This document shows, piece after piece, positions 60,640-64,000 of a DNA stretch of 64,000 bases; the first letter of the stretch is position 1, and each line of letters starts with the position of its first letter. Position numbers and translations under genes: made by a program. The notes beneath the pieces were generated by a model, which saw nothing but the letters and a program-made list of their open reading frames with translations, had not been told where the DNA came from and did no database searches. The stretch is from Hepsetus odoe. Lineage: Eukaryota > Chordata > Actinopteri > Characiformes > Hepsetidae. The stretch lies in the NCBI GenBank assembly GCA_017165825.1, contig CM029369.1:19973811-20037810 (forward strand). Reading direction: 5' to 3'.

Positions 60640-61205
60640 CAAGTAGGTTTCATTGGCTAAGAAGTTGTTCCCTGTAGTTGTTCCCTCCTGGTCATGGAGG
60701 CCCATATGCAACACTTTTTCCTAGACAGCAGTTGTGAAAAGAGTGTATGGGAGGGGTAGGTGTGGTCAGCAAGTAGTGAAAATGTGCTGGACAGATGGCA
60801 AAGAGACCCTGATGATCTTTTCAGCTGTCCTCACTACCCGTAGGGACTTGGGGTCAGAGACGTTACAGTTCCCGTACCATGCCGTGATGTAACTGCTCAG
60901 GATGCTCTCTGTGGTCCCTCTGTGGTGAGGATGGTTGGAGAAAGATGAGATCTCTTCAGTTTACACAAGATAGAGACATTTCTGGTCTTTCTTGGCAATG
61001 GGGCTGGTGTTGAAGGTCCATGTGTGGTTCTGGAACTTGGTGCTCTGGAGCATCTACACGGTGGAGTTGTCTGTGCTCAATGGAGAGTGACATGATCATC
61101 ATCTTCTGAAGTTAACAACCATCTACTTAGTTTTGTGAGCGTTAAAAGACAGGTTGTAGGTTCTGCACCAGTCCATGAGCTGCTGTTCTATACGATGTCA
61201 CTTCA
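60640..61205 (-). mobile_element. Second LINE fragment, different family
   Basis: The minus strand reads LMDWCRTYNLSFNAHKTK, a stop, then MVVNFRR. Further on are ESILSSYITAWYGNCNVSD and VVRTAEKII, the C-terminal part of a fish non-LTR reverse transcriptase distinct from both the L2 and RTE-like copies. Stops and frameshifts are frequent and the ends are unclear. Confidence 0.68.
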
Positions 61206-61239
61206 CAGGAAAAAGGTTCAGTTGGTTCAATTCGGTGGC

Positions 61240-61405
61240 CTAGGCACTTTCAGGGTGCCTGTCTCCATGTCTGTGTTAGTTTCCATCCTTCCACCCTTAG
61301 GTGTGATTACTAATGTGTGTTTGTCTGCCCTGTGATGGACTGGTGAAACCATCCAGGGTGTTTCTCTGCCTTATGAGTACTGAGTGCCTCAGAATTGCCT
61401 TTCAA
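61240..61405 (+). repeat. Teleost dispersed repeat (CTGTGATGGACTGG type)
   Basis: Contains TGTGTTTGTCTGCCCTGTGA and GGACTGGTGAAACCATCCAG, a partial copy of the repeat at 9.95, 33.6 and 35.9 kb. Confidence 0.6.
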
Positions 61406-61624
61406 TACTATTTTATTTTAAAGGATTAAGAATTTGAGACCACACATTTTTAAACTTGAAAAAGTTTTTTTACACCGTTTTTATTTGACACACAGGGAAG
61501 ATCCTCATTACCAGGTCTTAGTTTTGACCTCTTTGTTGCTGGTGTATTTTCCCAGACTGTACAGTCTAGTATGAAAAGCAGACATTTCTATGATCTATTG
61601 GCAATGTCTATTGTCATTTGCACT

Positions 61625-61935
61625 GTTCAATATATTTCTCAAATAATTCCTTTATTGAAGACATACTCTGTCATTTGGCAGAGGGCATTACCCCACTGAA
61701 AGAGACCACTGCCTTTAAGAAATATTGTTGCTGGGTGCAGTTGATGTACTGCAGTGTTTAGGTGGGAAATATTTGTTAAAGTAACATCCTCATGAATGTT
61801 GTGACCCAAGGTCTCTTAGTATATTGCCCAGATCATCACACTGCCTTCACCAACTTTCCCTTTTCCCATAGTGCACTCCAGTGCCATCTCTGTTCCATGC
61901 AACACACATAGGCTACACCATGTACAATACATTTA
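61625..61935 (-). mobile_element. Tc1-like transposon, left half (family 1)
   Basis: The plus strand shows GGCATTACCCCACTGAAAGA, AAAGTAACATCCTCATGAAT, GATCATCACACTGCCTTCAC and GCACTCCAGTGCCATCTCTG, the C-terminal half of the family 1 transposase in reverse. Sequence breaks near 61935 and the same element resumes at 63418. Confidence 0.7.
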
Positions 61936-62258
61936 TTGTCATTGTACAAATTGAGATTGGTTGTTTGCAGCAAACCTGTAGAAGCCTAGTTGGGTTAAAC
62001 TATAAATTAGCCAATATAATTAAGACTATGAATACAAATGAGGTTTAACTATTATGAAAATAATATAATAATTATATGTTTAGATTATATAGTGCCTTTC
62101 TCACACCCAAGGTCATTAATATAAAGTATATAAGCTAACAAACATAACTTGAGCAAAAACAGTTATTGCTTGTTACTGGAAAACAGGTCGAATAAATGAA
62201 TAAACAATTCCATAAAAAGAAAGTTACAGTGCTAGCAGTCATCCTGCCATCAACATGA
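61936..62258. other. Unclassified insert between two Tc1 parts
   Basis: About 320 bp that belongs to neither Tc1 family. It includes ATTTATTGTCATTGTACAAA and TATAGTGCCTTTCTCACACC, similar to reversed ends of fish retroposons, so it may be a separate older insertion. Confidence 0.4.
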
Positions 62259-62260
62259 TA

Positions 62261-63415
62261 CACTGCCCATCCAAAAAAAAAGTGACGCACTCTAATATTT
62301 CCTTTGTCCGCCTTTAGCTTTGAACATGGCACACCTTTGCTGTGGCATCATTTTGATAAGGTTCTGCAATGTAACATTTATTTCCGTCCAGAGTTAATTT
62401 TTCACCAAGATCTTGTAGAGATGATGGGAGAGTCAGACCGCTGCACAAATTCTTCTCCAGCACATCTCAGTGATTCTCAATTGGGTTAAGGTCTGGACTC
62501 TGTGGTGGCTAATCCATGTGTGAAAATGATGTCTTATGCTCCCTGAACCACTCTTTCACAATTTGAGCCTGATGAATCCTGGCATTGTCATCTTGGAATC
62601 TGCTCCTGCCATCAGGGAAAAGGTTCACTGATGGAATAACCTGATTATTCAATACATTAAGGTAGTCAGCTGACCTCATTCTTTGGGCTCATAACATTGC
62701 TGAACTTACACATGACCAACTGCAGCAAGCCCAGATCATAGCACTGCCCCCACAGGCCTGTACAGTAGGCATTAGGCAAAATGTGTGAATCACGTCTTGC
62801 GCCTCTCATCTCACCCTGAACGTGCCCATCACTCTGGAAGAGGGTCAATCTGGACTCATCAGACCACATGACCTTCCATTGCTCCACAGTCCAATCTTTA
62901 TGCTCCAGAGCAAATTGAAGCCTTATTTTGCAATTAGTCTCACTGATCAGTGGTTTTCTTAAGGCTACACAGCTGTTAAGTCCCAATCCCCTGAGTTCCC
63001 TTCGCACTGTGCATGTAGAAATGCTCTTACATTCACTATTGAACACAGCCGTGAGTTCTGCTGTTATTTTTTTTACGATTCATTTCGAAATGTTTAAATG
63101 ATCTCCAAACACGATCATTCAAGATTTTTTTCCAACCACATTTCTTCCGCGAAGATCATGGTTCCTCACTATCCTTCCAGTTTTTAATAATGCGTTGGAC
63201 AGTTCTTAACCCAATTTTAGTCATTTCAGCTTTAACTAGTGAGAAGTTTAAGTTTATGTGTTTAAGTAATGAGAAGCTACTCACTGCATCAATTGTGGTT
63301 ATATAACTTGTTGAAGCTGTAACATAATCATCCATGCAGTCATTTTTCAATGAGAGGCTCTTACTTATTTGCTTTGTTAAATCCAGGTGGTGACCTTTAT
63401 TTTGGACAGGCAGTG
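62261..63415 (-). mobile_element. Tc1-like transposon, near full length (family 2)
   Basis: The ends are CACTGCCCATCC on the left and GGACAGGCAGTG on the right, each bordered by TA (62259-62260 and 63416-63417). Minus-strand translation: GLRTVQRIIKNWKDSEEP, then, after a small deletion, STCTVRRELRGLGLNS, HKDWTVEQWKVMWSDES (first catalytic Asp), then with frameshifts FQDDNARIHQ (second Asp) and PPQSPDLNPIEN (third acidic residue, Glu), followed by a stop where Trp is expected. All three acidic catalytic positions are still readable, but frameshifts and stops inactivate it. It lies inside a family 1 element. Confidence 0.88.
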
Positions 63416-63417
63416 TA

Positions 63418-63720
63418 TAAATGTGATTCATAAAATCATGCTGCTTTTTCCATTTCTTTATGCCCCAGTTCTGATGCTGCAGTAACTCTTCTGTGTGATT
63501 GCACCAAACTCACCTCATACTTTGACCTCCTACGCATCAGTGAGCCTTGGACCCTGAGCCCTGTTGCTGGGTCATCAGTTTTTGTTCCTTGATCAACTTT
63601 TGGTAGGTAACCACTGCATACCAGGAACACCCTGTTTTCTCTTCCTTGGATGCTCTGTCTGTCACAATTTGGCCCCTATCCGAGTAATTCCAACACTTAT
63701 ATTTGCCCTTTTTGCAGGCG
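63418..63720 (-). mobile_element. Tc1-like transposon, right half (family 1)
   Basis: The plus strand starts AATGTGATTCATAAAATCAT and continues CCCCAGTTCTGATGCTGCAG, then ATCAGTGAGCCTTGGACCCT and TGTCACAATTTGGCCCCTAT, the N-terminal half of the family 1 transposase reversed. It joins on in order from the 61.6-61.9 kb part. Confidence 0.7.
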
Positions 63721-63944
63721 GGAGTCATGTAGCTCGGTGTGCATGAGACTATGCATGAATGTATGAAGAAAAAATTGAATTTCATTTGTTTAAGATAGGT
63801 AGCTGTGAAAGTGAGATCTTTTTTTATTTCCATGTGTGTTTTTGTGCATCAGGTAGGCTGTGAACCATTGTTTCAATAGCAAAGCACACTGGTTTCAAGC
63901 ACAACCAAAACGTTGGGGCTGCTATTATGCATTTCTTATCATTT

Positions 63945-63947
<3 letters not shown>

Positions 63948-63991
<44 letters not shown>
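63948..63991. repeat. (TA)n microsatellite at window edge
   Basis: About 22 TA units ending ten bases before the window end. Confidence 0.95.
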
Positions 63992-63997
<6 letters not shown>

Positions 63998-64000
63998 TAC

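Noticed and set aside
1..64000. CRISPR array, phage, operon or bacterial defence system
   Set aside because: There are no spacer-repeat arrays and no operons; the introns, SINEs and LINEs show vertebrate DNA.

Overview
This is vertebrate nuclear DNA, almost certainly from a ray-finned (teleost) fish. The evidence is AT-rich non-coding sequence, spliced exons with GT/AG borders, long (GT)n, (CA)n, (GA)n and (TA)n microsatellites, and a typical fish repeat set: several Tc1-like DNA transposon families, RTE-like and L2-like LINEs, and tRNA-derived SINEs. There are no bacterial-style operons, CRISPR arrays or phage genes. The species cannot be named from sequence alone. LAYOUT. Positions 1-53,200 are a gene desert with scattered repeats. 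About 2.6-3.5 kb is a gutted RTE-like LINE; 4.9-5.8 kb a SINE and a clean solo LTR with a 5-bp target duplication; 6.0-7.3 kb a LINE fragment, a Tc1 fragment and a SINE; 7.9-8.1 kb a small GC-rich broken reading frame of unknown identity. About 10.6-15.1 kb is a repeat cluster: a decayed Tc1, the longest RTE-like LINE, and a foldback element between two (GT)n tracts. From 15 to 42 kb the sequence is mostly unique non-coding DNA with isolated Tc1, LINE and simple-repeat remnants. At 42.3-43.7 kb lies a Tc1 broken by two head-to-head SINEs, next to an inverted LINE end. At 50.4-52.1 kb is a Tc1 with a SINE inside it. GENE. The one convincing gene is on the minus strand, 58,296 down to 54,180. 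Five exons join with consistent phase into a 202-residue type I membrane protein: signal peptide, one immunoglobulin V domain, one membrane helix and a short tyrosine-free tail. It looks B7-like but the orthologue is not identified. Its 5' end lies in the most CpG-rich part of the window (about 58.0-58.85 kb), and its likely 3' UTR runs to AATAAA signals near 53.24 kb. DISTAL PART. Positions 59.1-63.7 kb are solid repeats: an L2-type LINE (minus), a second LINE fragment (minus), a fish dispersed repeat, and a Tc1-like element split by a second, different Tc1-like element. The window ends in a (TA)n tract. No new multi-gene system was found. The items most worth checking are the immunoglobulin gene, the solo LTR with three CTCF-like motifs, the foldback element whose two arms encode the same transposase tail, and the nested transposons. 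All family calls come from reading the sequence and from family knowledge; no database search was run.
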